64,000 nucleotides of DNA from Labia minor (lineage: Eukaryota > Arthropoda > Insecta > Dermaptera > Spongiphoridae): assembly GCA_963082975.1 (NCBI GenBank), contig OY720346.1, forward strand, positions 68,873,267-68,937,266, written 5' to 3'. The notes under the pieces were generated by a model. That model had not been told where the DNA came from. It did no database searches and saw nothing but the letters and a program-made list of their open reading frames with translations. A program made the translations under genes and the position numbers. This document shows positions 35,498 to 46,304 of the stretch, piece after piece; the first letter of the stretch is position 1, and each line of letters opens with the position of its first letter.

Positions 35498-36349
35498 CTT
35501 ATACCTACCATAATAATAAATTGATGTAAGAAAGTGATTTAGTAAGTAAGGCACTTAAAAAGAAATTTTATAAATATTAATATAGAAAATTCTTGAGTGT
35601 CTCTCCAAATATCATAATATAAAATAAATAACAAAATAATATAAAATAAAAAATTGTTTCTGATCTAATTGTAAAAGAAAATATTTATATATTTATAAAT
35701 TATATATAAATATTATATAGATTATCTTTTTTCCAATGAAAAAAATTCTTTGGATTATTTTCCTTATCAATTTAATTATTAATAAATAAAAAATAAAAGA
35801 TATTCTATATTTTCTACATGCAGGAGACAAACGGGCACAGCCAGAATAATTCCATTGTTTATATTATTTCATTAAATAGCGAAAAGCACCTCAGTCAATT
35901 CTTTGAAAAATAATATTTTTTTTTTAAATAATAAAATAAAATAAATTAAAAAATATAAGAATTTTATTTTTAGTATTCATTAAACAGTGAATAGGAAAAG
36001 ACGCTAAAATTGCTGAATAAACGTTCTAACAGGTAATTAACAACTATTATAATTGTATATACCCACTAATAATCCCTTTTTAATTATATATATATTAATT
36101 ATAATTATTCGTTTAATAAACTTGCTCTATATTTATTAATTATGATTATAATAACATTTTTTCATATTCATAAACATGCATAGTTATATAAATACTTTAT
36201 TTACTTCAATTATTTTTTACAAAGTGACTTACAAATGATTTGTATTTGATATTCTTTGAATAATCAACAAAAAACACAAATAAAACATTTTAAGATTGAT
36301 TTTTCTATTTTAAAATTCATAATAAATTTCAGAATAATATTTAAAAACA
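35498..36349. other. Palindrome spacer, nothing recognised
   Basis: AT-rich. No open frame or known repeat until the U fragment that follows. Confidence 0.5.
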
Positions 36350-36487
36350 TTATTCATAATATTTTGTATCTAAGGAAGCGTGTCCAGCGTTGCTAAGCAC
36401 CATTTTTTATTATTAAAATTCCTATTTTAAATTAAGAAAAAACTAACTAACTAAAACCAATATAGATCGATTTTTTTTCTTTATAAA
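36350..36487 (-). mobile_element. U-family fragment
   Basis: TAAGGAAGCGTGTCCAGCG, CCTATTTTAAATTAAG and AAACCAATATAGATCGATTT match the central part of the U repeat at 3518-3925. Confidence 0.65.
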
Positions 36488-37084
36488 AACGGGAGTGTCT
36501 CCACTCGACTATCTCGCAAATTTGAATTGGATTCATTAACACATATATTATGTTTAAAATATATTTAATTAATTCAATTATAAATTAAAATGAATAAATA
36601 ATATAAATTAAACCAGGCGTGTTTGGCTCTTTGTTGATGACACCACGTCACGTACTGGCGCGTGATTGGCAGTCAACGTGTTAAAAAATTTAAAAAATTA
36701 ATTCCGGTACTTATAGTGATTCAATCAAGCTGAAATTCTATATATAGCAGTTTTATACAATTTTTAATCATATGAAAAATTATCAAACATATATTTTTAT
36801 TTTTACGGTCAGTTTAGTGGAAAAAAATGAAAACGTGGTAGTTAATGGTCCTCTTCCGAATGAGTTACATTACTCAAAAGTTGATAGATAACTACAATTT
36901 TTGAATAATGTCCTTGGACCAATCTTGTCTACATACACATACACAGAGAGAGAGAGAAAGAGATATTTTTGTTAAACTTACAATTAGTGAAAATGACTAA
37001 GGGACCTTCAAAACGTATAAAAACATCAAAATCTCGACATCGAAAATTTTCATAATCGCAATACTATCACTGACGAGATATTAA
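36488..37084 (-). mobile_element. T-family repeat, full copy (right palindrome arm)
   Basis: GGAGTGTCTCCACTCGACTA to GACGAGATATTA, an inverted near-copy of 34893-35497, including the GA/CA microsatellite at 36931-36962. Confidence 0.8.
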
Positions 37085-37541
37085 TTATGATCTAGAGATG
37101 CAACGAATAGTCATTTGGCCGAATACCGAATACCGAATATTCGGCCCAAATGAAGGCCGAATATTCGGCTATTCGGCCGCCGAATAGTGAACTCATTTTT
37201 GCCTAGAAACAAAATACTGTATATACTATATGTACAATTATAGTACATTTCACAATTAAAAGTATCATTTTCTAAAAAAATATGCAAATTTTTATTTTTG
37301 AAAAGCATTATTTTACTCCAAAAAAGTATTCGGCTATATTCGGCCTAAAAATTGACCAAAAAAGAAGTATTTTTCATAGCAATATATCCTCATGATCAAA
37401 GTTTTGTAAATAAACTTTTTAAACAGTGTTCAGTTTCATTAGAATAATTATTTCATGGAACTTCTGAAGTAAATTAAGATAGAAATAATTCAAAATAAAT
37501 CAAACCTAATAAATTAATTGTGGAATTGCTTCATTTCAGTA

Positions 37542-38448
37542 GGGTTGGTGCATATGAAATGTCGTATTCTCTTTACATGCGGACGTTTGCCTCCCTGTGT
37601 TCGTTATACTTTTGTATTTGGCATAACCTCATTCATACTCGTATTGTCCATTGCCAGAGACTCATTTCAACAAAATAGGTTTTCTCGAAGGTCTTCCCTT
37701 TTTTATTTCTTTTGAGTTTATTACCGATATGAATTCTGCCGACATTCGCGTCATTTTCTTATATGAGTACAAACTTGGTAATAGTGCTGCAAAAGCTGCA
37801 CGCAACATAAACCAAGCGTTTGGGGAGAATACGGTTAACAATCGGAAAGTGCAGCGTTGGTTTGAAAAATTTCGGACTGGCGATTTTTCACTGCAAAATG
37901 AGCTGCGCGGAAGACCCAAAACGTCTGTGAAGAATGATGACCTGAAGGCTCTAGTGGAAGCGGATCCAGCCGTATCCACGAGGGAACTTGCTATCAGGAT
38001 GAAAGTTGACCATACAACGATATTGAGACACCTTTCTGAGATTGGCAAGGTTAAGAAGATGGACAAGTGGGTGCCGCACGCACTGACAGAGCGAAATAAG
38101 CTGGATCGGTTAAACGTATGCTCATCATTGCTAACCCGATTTCGCCGAGAGCCATTTTTTGATCGGATCGGATCTCTCGCCGACCGATTTTCATTTTTTC
38201 AAGCATTTAGTGCTGTTTTTAAGAGGCAAACACCATGAAAATGAAGACAGTCTAAAAAACTCGATATCAGAGTTTATTAATTCTAAAGACCAAAATTTTT
38301 TTAAGACAGGCATCTACGCTTTAAAATCTCGTTGGGAGAAGTGTATTGAAGCGAATGGAGCATACTTTGATTGAATAAACAGCTTTTGAAGAAAGATATA
38401 CAGTTTTATACAATCACTTAAGAATACGACATTTCATATGCACCAACC
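37542..38448 (+). mobile_element. mariner element with intact ends, internally deleted
   Basis: Terminal inverted repeats GGTTGGTGCATATGAAATGT (left, with one extra G) and its reverse complement at the right, ending at ACCAACC. TA flanks lie at 37540-37541 and 38449-38450. At 907 bp it is about 0.4 kb shorter than a usual mariner. It lies wholly inside the hAT element, so it inserted after it. Confidence 0.9.
37729..38374 (+). pseudogene. mariner transposase with catalytic core deleted
   Basis: The ATG at 37729 starts MNSADIRVIFLYEYKLGNSA. The DNA-binding half is open: first helix-turn-helix with VNNRKVQRWFEKFRTGDFSL, GRPKTS linker, second helix-turn-helix with MKVDHTTILRHLSEIGKVKK and DKWVPHALTE, then SSLLTRFRREPFFDRI at about 38157. 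There the frame shifts into DLSPTDFHFFKHL and WEKCIEANGAYFD, the C-terminus. So the part with the first two catalytic Asp is deleted and only the third (SPTD) remains. GATCGGATCGGATC at 38161-38174 lies at the join and may have mediated the deletion. It could still bind inverted repeats as a truncated protein; this is inference. Confidence 0.9.
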
Positions 38449-39125
38449 TAATATTTATGTGAAAACTGACATCTTAGTTATTTATTCTATTGAATTAAAT
38501 ATAATTAAAAAATCATTGCAAGCTTTCTTTTTTATTATAACAAGGCATAAGTATTAACCTTCCTATTTTGCTTAGAAAAATTAGAATTTGCTCGAAGACC
38601 AGTTTTGAATTGGATTAATTTTAAGTATTAGGCTAGCTTATTACAGATATTTTAGCACTTATTCATATAGATAAATGCTGTAATAGGATTCATAATTTAC
38701 AACTTTTATCTATAGGAATAAGTTCTTTTATAGAAAATGGTTAATAAAACCCATTTAGGGCATAAAAGAAAAACAAGTTAACTAACAATAAATACATTTC
38801 TACGTACCTGTAACTATAAATACGTTTGTAATGGTACTATTCGGCCTAAGGCCGAATAGTTGATTTGATATTCGGCCGAATCCGAATATTCGGCAGACAG
38901 GCCGAATAGGCCGAATATTCGGCTTCGGCCGAATATTCGTTGCATCTCTATTATGATCAACTATTATAACTAAATAATATTTTGACTAAAAGACAATCTT
39001 ATTTCAAAATTAAATATTACAGACATTAAAATAATATTTTTATTTTGAAAAAAAAAAAAATTTCAAATTTTATTCTATAAAATACAAGTGAAATGAAATC
39101 TTTATCTCTTTTATAAATAAATCTT

Positions 39126-39530
39126 ATCTTCTTATACGAGTAAAAATTGTTTGTTTGTTTGTTTCTTTGTTCTCAAAAACCGCTCTAACGATTTTTTTGA
39201 AATTCACACCCGAGATAGTATTTATAAAGAAAAATTGAGTTTTATTGATCAAATCTCACGAAAACTACATTTTTATTAGTTTTTTTCTTCTAAATTTAAA
39301 TGTATATATGTGACGTCACAACCACCGCCTGTGAGATATATATATCTATTCTTAAAATAAAATTAAAAATATTTATATTATATTCATATATTTGATTTTT
39401 TTTTATTTCATTAATAGTTTTACATTTAAATTATTTGAAATTGTTTCACACAACGTTTTGAAGATTTAACTTTATATTCGATTCGATATATACTAGGAGA
39501 ATTAAATGACGTTATCAATTTATTATACTC
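39126..39530 (+). mobile_element. U-family repeat
   Basis: TCTTATCTTCTTATACGAGT start, a (TTTG)n tract (39149-39165), core AAACCGCTCTAACGATTTTT and GAAATTCACACC, and one TGACGTCA at 39310. It matches 57113-57514. The 3' part is less certain. Confidence 0.65.
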
Positions 39531-39896
39531 CGGTAAATATTATAAAATATTTGTTTATGTTAGGAAAACATATCAAAAAAGAGAATTTACATTTTGTATG
39601 AAGGGACACAAATAATAATAATAATATATAATTAATTTACTGATTAAATTAAAAAATTGTAAAATTTTTGAAGTATATAAAAATAAATTGTATAAATTGG
39701 TTAAAGGGTCGAGTGATAGTTCGGTGTCACAGGTATATATTTTATATCAACACGCCTACTTTTCTGTTTGTATGTTATTATTTGAATGGCGATTCGGTGA
39801 ATGGTTAATGGTTAATTAACGATCCATATAACATCATCGACTGGGCCGCTACCATAAGGAGTGAAAATAGTGTCGAATAGAAATAGACGATATTAA
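39531..39896. other. Probable U-family 3' fragments
   Basis: AAGGGTCGAGTGATAGTTCG with GTGTCACAGGTAT (about 39704-39737) and GAATGGCGATTCGGTGAATG resemble U 3' ends. Too diverged to delimit. Confidence 0.35.
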
Positions 39897-40298
39897 TCTT
39901 ATTATACTAGCTAAAATTGTTTGTTTTATAACCACTTGGGGCGCTAAACAGTTTTTCAAAAAAACACTATAGAAAAAAAATATATGTACCTATATATTAT
40001 ATATTTATGTATTATTGAGGAGCACAAGTTCATTCATTTTAATAAGATTGATGCAAATGTGTAACATTTAATAATTGTAATAAATAATTAAAGAATTGTA
40101 TATCAATATTTTTCAAAGGGTAGAGCGAATGCTCGGTTTCCCAGGTATTAATATTACCAGCCAAATCCAATAATAATGAATCATTTTTTTAACTTAAGTA
40201 CCAGTACTTTTAACCAAATACGATGCACCACTCGGGGGTACAGGGGGCGGAGCACCCGTCCAGCTGTGAAGAGCGCCGAAGGCGCTCTGACCAGCTGG
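39897..40298 (+). mobile_element. U-family element with Helitron-type ends
   Basis: Starts TCTTATTATACTAGCTAAAA and ends in a GC-rich tail whose last bases form a strong hairpin (AGAGCGCC-GAA-GGCGCTCT, 40270-40288) followed by GACCAGCTGG. That gives 5' TC and 3' CTGG (a CTRR end), set between A and T, the classical Helitron layout. The (TTTG) and TCGGTTTCCCAGGTAT blocks tie it to the other U copies. Only this copy keeps the GC-rich 3' tail. No Rep/helicase, so it would be non-autonomous. Confidence 0.55.
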
Positions 40299-41252
40299 TA
40301 TTTATCAAAATGAATAATTTAAATGAAGTATAAGATTACTATTAAAAAAAAAATCATGTAAAAATATAAGATATTAAAAATATAATTTATTAATATATGT
40401 AAGTAAATACAAATAAAAATAAAATTTTAAATTTAAATTTAAAAAAAAAATAATAAAAGAATATCTAATTAAATATTAAATATCTTTCTTTTCTTGAAGA
40501 AGTGGGTTAATATGAATAATCGGTATTTTTGAAATCTTTTTTTTTTTATTTTTTATAAATATCGACTAGGCGCGAGCTGAGTGGCTTTTAAACTCGATGT
40601 GCAAATATTGAACTTGGCTATCAGGTGAACGCACACACAAGTGGAATCGTGAAAAGCTATTCATTATAAAGGATAACGAACGATACACGATACGATTATT
40701 CACAAAGATAAACTTTTTAATCAAAATACACTCGCGGTTTTGGAGTTAGATTAGTGAGGGAGGGAGGATGGGGAGGCGGTGGGAGGTTATTCAATGAGGA
40801 AGAGATTCAACGGGGCAAGGGTTAAGGCATCATCAGCCACTTTCTCCCATCTCTATCGACATTTCTTCTTTCCAATATTGGAATTTCATGAAAATATACA
40901 AAGTAGAAAGAATTTTTTTTTTTTTTTTTGATAGTTAAGTGTAAAATTATTTGAAATATTTTCAATTTCAAATTTAAACGAATCTAAAAAGTTAATTTTT
41001 ATATTTTTGTTTCATTTATCAATCAATTCTCATTTCTAAACACAATAATTTAGTATAAACATTTCATAGGCAATTTTTCATATTAGGTATTTTGTTATAA
41101 AAAATTATATATAAACATATAACCAACTATTTATTTCAATCTTTTACTATGTCGTCAGAGATAAACAGATGCACATTCCATTCCATTTTGGTTTTAATGA
41201 AAAAAACAAATCAAAACAAATGTCCATTATGACTTTGTTGTGCTCTTTTTAC
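40299..41252. other. Unassigned
   Basis: AT-rich with a more balanced patch at 40560-40870. No motif recognised. Confidence 0.45.
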
Positions 41253-41367
41253 TATCTCGCCAGATCGATGTCGAGATTTTGATGTTTTTATACGTTTTGA
41301 AGGTTCCTGAATCATTTTCACTAAGGTTGAGAAAATGTCTGTGTCTGAGTGTCTCTCTCTCTCTTTT

Positions 41368-41398
<31 letters not shown>

Positions 41399-42095
41399 AT
41401 GTAGACAAGATTACGCAAAAACGGTTTGAGCTAGAATCATGAAATTTGGTACATGGGCATTATTCAAAATTTGTAGTTTTCTATCAACTTTTGAGAAATG
41501 TAGCTCAACCGGAAGAGGGTCATTACCTACTACGTTTTGATTTTTTTCCTCTAAACCATAGGTTCCCAAACTTATTTGTGTCGTAGACCTCTTGACATGT
41601 TTTTCGGTTTTATCCTTTTTTTAGAGCCTTATTGAAAAATCAAAATAATTTATCTTTTTTTTAGAGACATTGAAAAATAATCAAAAATGTTTTTAAAGCC
41701 ATGTCGAAAAACAATTTACCTTTTTTTTTAGGGCCGGAAAAATACGTAGACCCCATTTTGACCCCCCCGGGGGTCTATATAGACCACTTTGGGAACTTAT
41801 GCTCTAAACTGACCGTAAAAATAAAGATATATGTTTGATAATTTTTCATATGATTAAAAATTGTATAAAACTGCTATATATAGAATTTCAGTTTGATTGA
41901 ATCGCTGAAAGTACCGGAATTAATTTTTTAACACTGCAAACTGTGACATCGTGCCAACAACAAAGGGCCAAACATGCGCTGGTTTAATCAATATATTTTA
42001 TTAATTCTAATTTATAATTTATAATTAATTAAATTTAATTTAAATATAATATATTATGTTATTGCTAGATAGTCGAGTGGAGAGACTCCAGCTTA
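41253..42095 (+). mobile_element. T-family repeat, full copy, carrying a hAT MITE
   Basis: TCTCGCCAGATCGATGTCG, GGTTCCTGAATCATTTTCAC, a (CT)n(GT)n tract (41352-41398), the core ACGGTTTGAGCTAGAATCAT with GAAATTTGGTACATGGGC, then AGTACCGGAATTAATTTTTT and GCTAGATAGTCGAGTGGAGA. Interrupted at 41557-41801. Confidence 0.82.
41557..41801. mobile_element. hAT MITE with perfect 8-bp duplication
   Basis: Left CATAGGTTCCCAAACTTATT, right (reverse complement) CATAAGTTCCCAAAGTGG. Flanked by CTCTAAAC at 41549-41556 and 41802-41809. Unoccupied equivalents are in the T copies at 34893 and 63250. 245 bp, non-coding, with a CCCCCCCGGGGG palindrome near 41763. Confidence 0.92.
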
Positions 42096-42905
42096 TTTTT
42101 TATAAAGTATTTAGTATTTCGTCATTTGGAAAAGTAATTTTACTTCAATTTGTTATCTTTCTTTTTTTATTTTATTTTGAACTAAAAAAAGTAAAATTTT
42201 TTCTGAAAAATTAATCATTTTAAAAATAAATAAACTTTAAAGAAAAAAAAATATGGCATATATATATATATAATATGAGTATTAGTAATATTAGTCAAGG
42301 CACAAATCTGAACGTTTAAGTTATTCATAAAATGATAAATGAGCTCTTCGTATTATATATATATATATAACAACAAAGTAATTTTTTATAAAAATCCTCC
42401 CATTTCTCTTTTTCTCTTTTCTTCCTTAATGTTTCCGTTACGACTTTCAGTACATCAATGCACATTTATAGCGATTATATATCAAAAGAAATGAGTTTCA
42501 GGTAAAAAAAAAATATTTTTTTTATTTTTATATTTATTTATTCGACATAAAGATTTTGAATTTCTAACGTAGTTGGATGCATGGTTATGAATTAACGATT
42601 TACGTTAATGACTGAACGTCGTAAGTTAAAAGAAAATCAAAGTGATAGAAGTTTAATTTTTTTGTTTTTCATTTATTGGATGGATGGAATCTAAAAAATA
42701 CTATATAATGTTATTTGTTTTAATTTTTTTTAATGTAATCGTTTAAATACTACACCTGTATAAGTATATATAAGTGGCAATAAAAGTTCTTATATTCCAT
42801 AAAGCAGTTGCGATATTAAAAATCTGTTCTCTAGAATATAAAAAAGATAATACACAAAAGTTAATATAATAAAGTATTTAAATAAATATATAAAAAGTAT
42901 ATTAG
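42096..42905. other. AT-rich, nothing recognised
   Basis: TA tracts at about 42260 and 42355, poly-A and poly-T runs. No gene. Confidence 0.5.
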
Positions 42906-42920
42906 CTGTTTAAGCTAGAA

Positions 42921-43176
42921 AGGCGCCACAGGGTGAGAGGTTAGGGTAGCTGGCTCAAATTCTCGTGGTCCCGAGTTCAAGTCCAAGACCTGGAAAGGGG
43001 ATTTCTCTAGCTGGAGTCTATGGGACAGAGTCAACCAAGCCTCGGGGATCAAAATTGGGAAAGCTACTTGATAGCGCATCCGATCAAGAAAATCAAGGTA
43101 AAGGTTGATAAGACTCGTCATATGCCACCTAATTGATATAACCGACTTGTTTAGGACGTACAAAATTTTTTTTTTT
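42921..43176 (+). mobile_element. SINE S1 with perfect 15-bp target-site duplication
   Basis: Head GGCGCCACAGGGTGAGAGGT, B-box-like GTCCCGAGTTCAAGTCC, body GAGTCTATGGGACAGAGTCA and CAAGGTAAAGGTTGATAAGA, end TAGGACGTACAAAA plus a T tail. CTGTTTAAGCTAGAA flanks it at 42906-42920 and 43177-43191. This defines both ends of family S1 and shows insertion by target-primed reverse transcription. Confidence 0.95.
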
Positions 43177-43191
43177 CTGTTTAAGCTAGAA

Positions 43192-43695
43192 TTTAGTTCT
43201 TCCCATTCATTTAGGGATATTTTTATTAGATAAATAGTTATTTTAATACATATTAATATATATTATATTAATTTACTATAAAATTAAGTTCTTAAAAAAA
43301 AATTTCATTTTATTAAAAATAATATATAAGATTTTCCCCCTCTATTGTAATAAATATATTTGATTCAAATTTTTAAATAATATAATAATAGTAATAATAA
43401 TAAGATCTATTTATTTATGGTTCAATTCATATTTGAATATCCGATAATAAAATAACGAGTAGAAATTGTATATTTTTTTTTTTTTTGATTACATGCAACC
43501 AATCTGAATACAAATTTCGATTTATATTCTTTTATTGTTTTAGTACCCTTAATTTCTATAATGATAAAGTTAAAATTACAGCTACATATTTATGGATTCA
43601 AATCAGTGGTCTATTGAAAAGGATTGTGGAAGGTCATTACCTTGAACTGTATTTATTTAATTGTATAATAACTTATCAAAATTTATTAATAATTT

Positions 43696-43732
<37 letters not shown>

Positions 43733-44552
43733 GAGATGAGTATTTAAAAAAGGCTTGGGGGGAGAAGAGAGAGATGAATGAAGTGATAGAGAAAATAGAA
43801 CAGGTGAAATTTCCCCTACCTGGACATGTGAAGGAGAAAAAATGTAGTTTTTTGCTCATGTTTGGTAAAAAAAAAAAAAAAGTGTTTGGTGCTTGCTAGA
43901 TGAAAGAAGGGTGTTTCCGGGTGGAAAATGAAGGAAGGGGTGATTCAGCAGGGGGTTTTAGGATCAGGGAGAGGGTGAGTTTGGAGGGTGGCAGGTGCTT
44001 TTTACCACATGGGAATGCTTTTTGGCAGAATTCGTCGGCCATTTATCAGTCATGAGCTTCTGCCCATTCCCAGGCTTTCCCAAGGGGGATGGATGTCTGT
44101 TCTCAAAGAGTATTTTTCCTAACCCCCCCCCCCAAAAAAAAAAAAAAATCATTAAAATTCATCAAATTTGAAAGGAAAAAAATATCATAAAATAAAAGTA
44201 AAAAAAAAAAAATAATAAATACTTTAAATTGGAGGATTTTTGAAATATAGGTTTATAATTTATAATAAAGTAGGTGATTAAATGAAAAATATATTTTTAA
44301 AAAAGAAATTAATAAATACATTGAATGAGTAAATATTTATTCGAAAATTGAGTATTCAAAATAGAAAATGAAATCCTCCCTATTTTTATTGTAATAATAA
44401 CATTATTCTTTTAATATTTATTTATTAGCATATATTTTTGAGTTTTTATTTAATTAAACTATTCAAACAATTCAATAAGCTCCCCCCCCCCGAATCCCAA
44501 GGAATTTAATCTCGAACACTCCATTTAATATAAATTAATTTATAGAAGAATA
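43192..44552. other. Unassigned; TA tract and a GC-richer block at 43740-44120
   Basis: (TA)n at about 43698-43727. From 43740 to 44120 purine-rich balanced sequence, with a minus frame 43964-44152 but no motif. C-runs at 44121 and 44481. Confidence 0.4.
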
Positions 44553-44750
44553 AACTGGAGTGTCTCCACTCGACTATTTCGCTATTTGAATTGGATTAAA
44601 TAACATAATATATATAGATTTAAATTAAATTTAATTAATTATACATTATAAATTAAAATTAATAAATAATATTTATTAAACCAGCACGTGTTTGGCCCTT
44701 TGTTGATGGCACCACGTCACGTGTTGGCGGGTGATTTGCAGTGTTAAAAA

Positions 44751-45931
44751 CAGGGCTTCGAACCGTTATTTTTTTCGTTTCGGTTTTCGTTCCGGTTCAA
44801 TAAAAAAAAAAATATCAGTTCGGTTCCGGTTTTCGTTCCGGCAAAAATAACGGTTTTTTTCGGTTTTCGGTTTTCGGTTCAGCTCCGATTAATTAATTTT
44901 AAAGACCTTTTATTTGTATTAGAAATTTAGGTCGGGGTATGCCGAGTCTGCCATAAATATATAAAAATATTTCTTGCTACCACCCTAAATCATACTACAT
45001 GAATTGATACAATATAATATAAATAATAATAATTAATTAAAGGTATAATAATTAGAAGTATATAATATAAGATGTTAATATAATTTATTAAACGGAACAA
45101 ATAAGTATGAATATTTTTTTACATCCTTCCACTTTTAAACACTCAACAAACGAAACAAATTCGTATATTTAATGTTAAAGTATACAGGATTCTTGGATAT
45201 ATTTACTTATAATTATAACTAGAATTATAAAAGATGAAAATTATACCTCTAATTATTAAAATATCTTCCAATATATTTTTATTTAAACTATTTCTATTGT
45301 CTCGTAAAATAAACTTTAAACCAGAGAAAGCTCTTTCAACACTAACTTGTGTTGCAGTATCTCCTAAAACCAGCGTTGCAATTTTGTTAAAATGAGGATA
45401 TGTATTTTTATTTTCCTCCCAAAATTCTAAAATAAGTTTTTTACTGTCTAATCTTCGTACTTGGTCAAAGGTTTTCAATATTTGTTTAAATTTATTTAAT
45501 AATTTTATTTATATTTATGAATCATTTTCTTTATATCAATACATAACCCTGTAACAAATGGAATAAATAATTTAAAAAATTAATACTATCATTAAATCAA
45601 AATATCAGTATTAAACAAACGATGAAAACATTAAATTCTGTATTGCGACTACGAGACGCTGCCAACACAACCGAAGGGAGAGTATGACTAGGACACTAAT
45701 TTTTGAAATAAAGTTTTTAGCGACACCATGCAGTGCGAGGCATAACTAATTGAAAAAAATTCGGGCTTGGGTGTTGCCAAAACACCTCTTGTGGCAACTC
45801 TGGATTGAACACGTACTGAACCGAAATAAACCGATATTATTTTTTTCGGTTCAGCTCCGGTTTTCGTTCCGACAAAAATACCGGTTTTTTTCGGTTTTCG
45901 GTTTTCGGTTCAGTTCCGGTTCGAAGCCCTG
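44751..45931 (-). mobile_element. hAT element, internally deleted, perfect 8-bp duplication
   Basis: Terminal inverted repeats CAGGGCTTCGAACCG and CGGTTCGAAGCCCTG, followed inward by tandem CGGTTTTCGGTTTTCGGTTC words on both sides, probably transposase binding sites. GTTAAAAA flanks it at 44743-44750 and 45932-45939. The unoccupied site is present at 63426-63433. At 1181 bp it keeps only the last part of the transposase gene on the minus strand. Confidence 0.93.
45203..45493 (-). pseudogene. hAT transposase C-terminal dimerisation domain
   Basis: Minus frame: KFKQILKTFDQVRR, EFWEENKNTYPHFNKIATLV, then LGDTATQVSVERAFSGLKFI and NSLNKNILEDILIIRG. This is the hAT C-terminal dimerisation signature (W...YP.L..+A...L....T...VERAFS, R..L....LE..+++). 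The RNase H-like catalytic domain and BED zinc finger are missing, so it is a remnant of a longer autonomous element of the same family. It lies well inside the terminal repeats, in the orientation expected for that element. Confidence 0.9.
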
Positions 45932-46304
45932 GTTAAAAAATTAATTCTGGTACTTTCGAAGATTCAATCAAGCTGAAATTCTATATATAGCAGTTTTATA
46001 CAATTTTTAATCATGTGAAAAACTATCAAACATATATTTTTATTTTTACTATCACTTTAGAGGAAAAAAAAATCAAAACGTGGTAGTTAATGGTTGAACT
46101 ACATTTCTCAGAAGTTGATAGAAAACTACGAATTTTGAATAATGTCCATGTACCAAATTTCATGATTCTAGCTCAAACCGTTTTTGCGCAATCTTGTCTA
46201 CTTACATACACACACACACAGACATTTCTCTCAACCTTAGTGAAAATGATTCAGGAACCTTCAAAACGTATAAAAACATCAAAATCTCGACATCGGAAAT
46301 TGTC

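Larger units (their letters stand above)
37093..38950. mobile_element. Non-autonomous hAT element with perfect 8-bp duplication, host of a nested mariner
   Basis: Ends TAGAGATGCAACGAATA at the left and ATTCGTTGCATCTCTA at the right, followed inward by many CCGAATATTCGGCC words (about 37123-37190 and 38842-38935), which look like arrays of transposase binding sites. Flanked by TTATGATC at 37085-37092 and 38951-38958. The other palindrome arm holds the uninterrupted site around 34879-34890. Without the inner mariner it would be about 0.95 kb and shows no hAT transposase frame, so it depends on an autonomous relative. Confidence 0.9.
34710..39122. repeat. Interrupted palindrome (inverted repeat, about 0.8-kb arms)
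   Basis: Left arm 34710-35497 is repeated in inverted order by 36488-37092 plus 38951-39122. The arms include a T-family copy and about 180 bp of non-repeat flank (TTTATAAAAGAGATAAAG... and TATTTAGTTATAATAGTTGATCAT). The right arm is split by the hAT element 37093-38950. The spacer is about 1 kb. Identity by eye is high with scattered differences. The match of flanking sequence shows the whole segment was duplicated in inverse orientation, not two independent insertions. Confidence 0.85.
44553..46304 (-). mobile_element. T-family repeat, full copy, split by a hAT element
   Basis: GGAGTGTCTCCACTCGACTA at the left, GGCACCACGTCACGTGTTGG to GTTAAAAA at 44750. It resumes at 45932 with GTTAAAAAATTAATTCTGGT and continues with AAACCGTTTTTGCGCAATCT and a (CA)n tract (46205-46221) to CAAAATCTCGACATCG. 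Removing 44751-45939 restores the order seen at 63250-63745. Confidence 0.85.
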
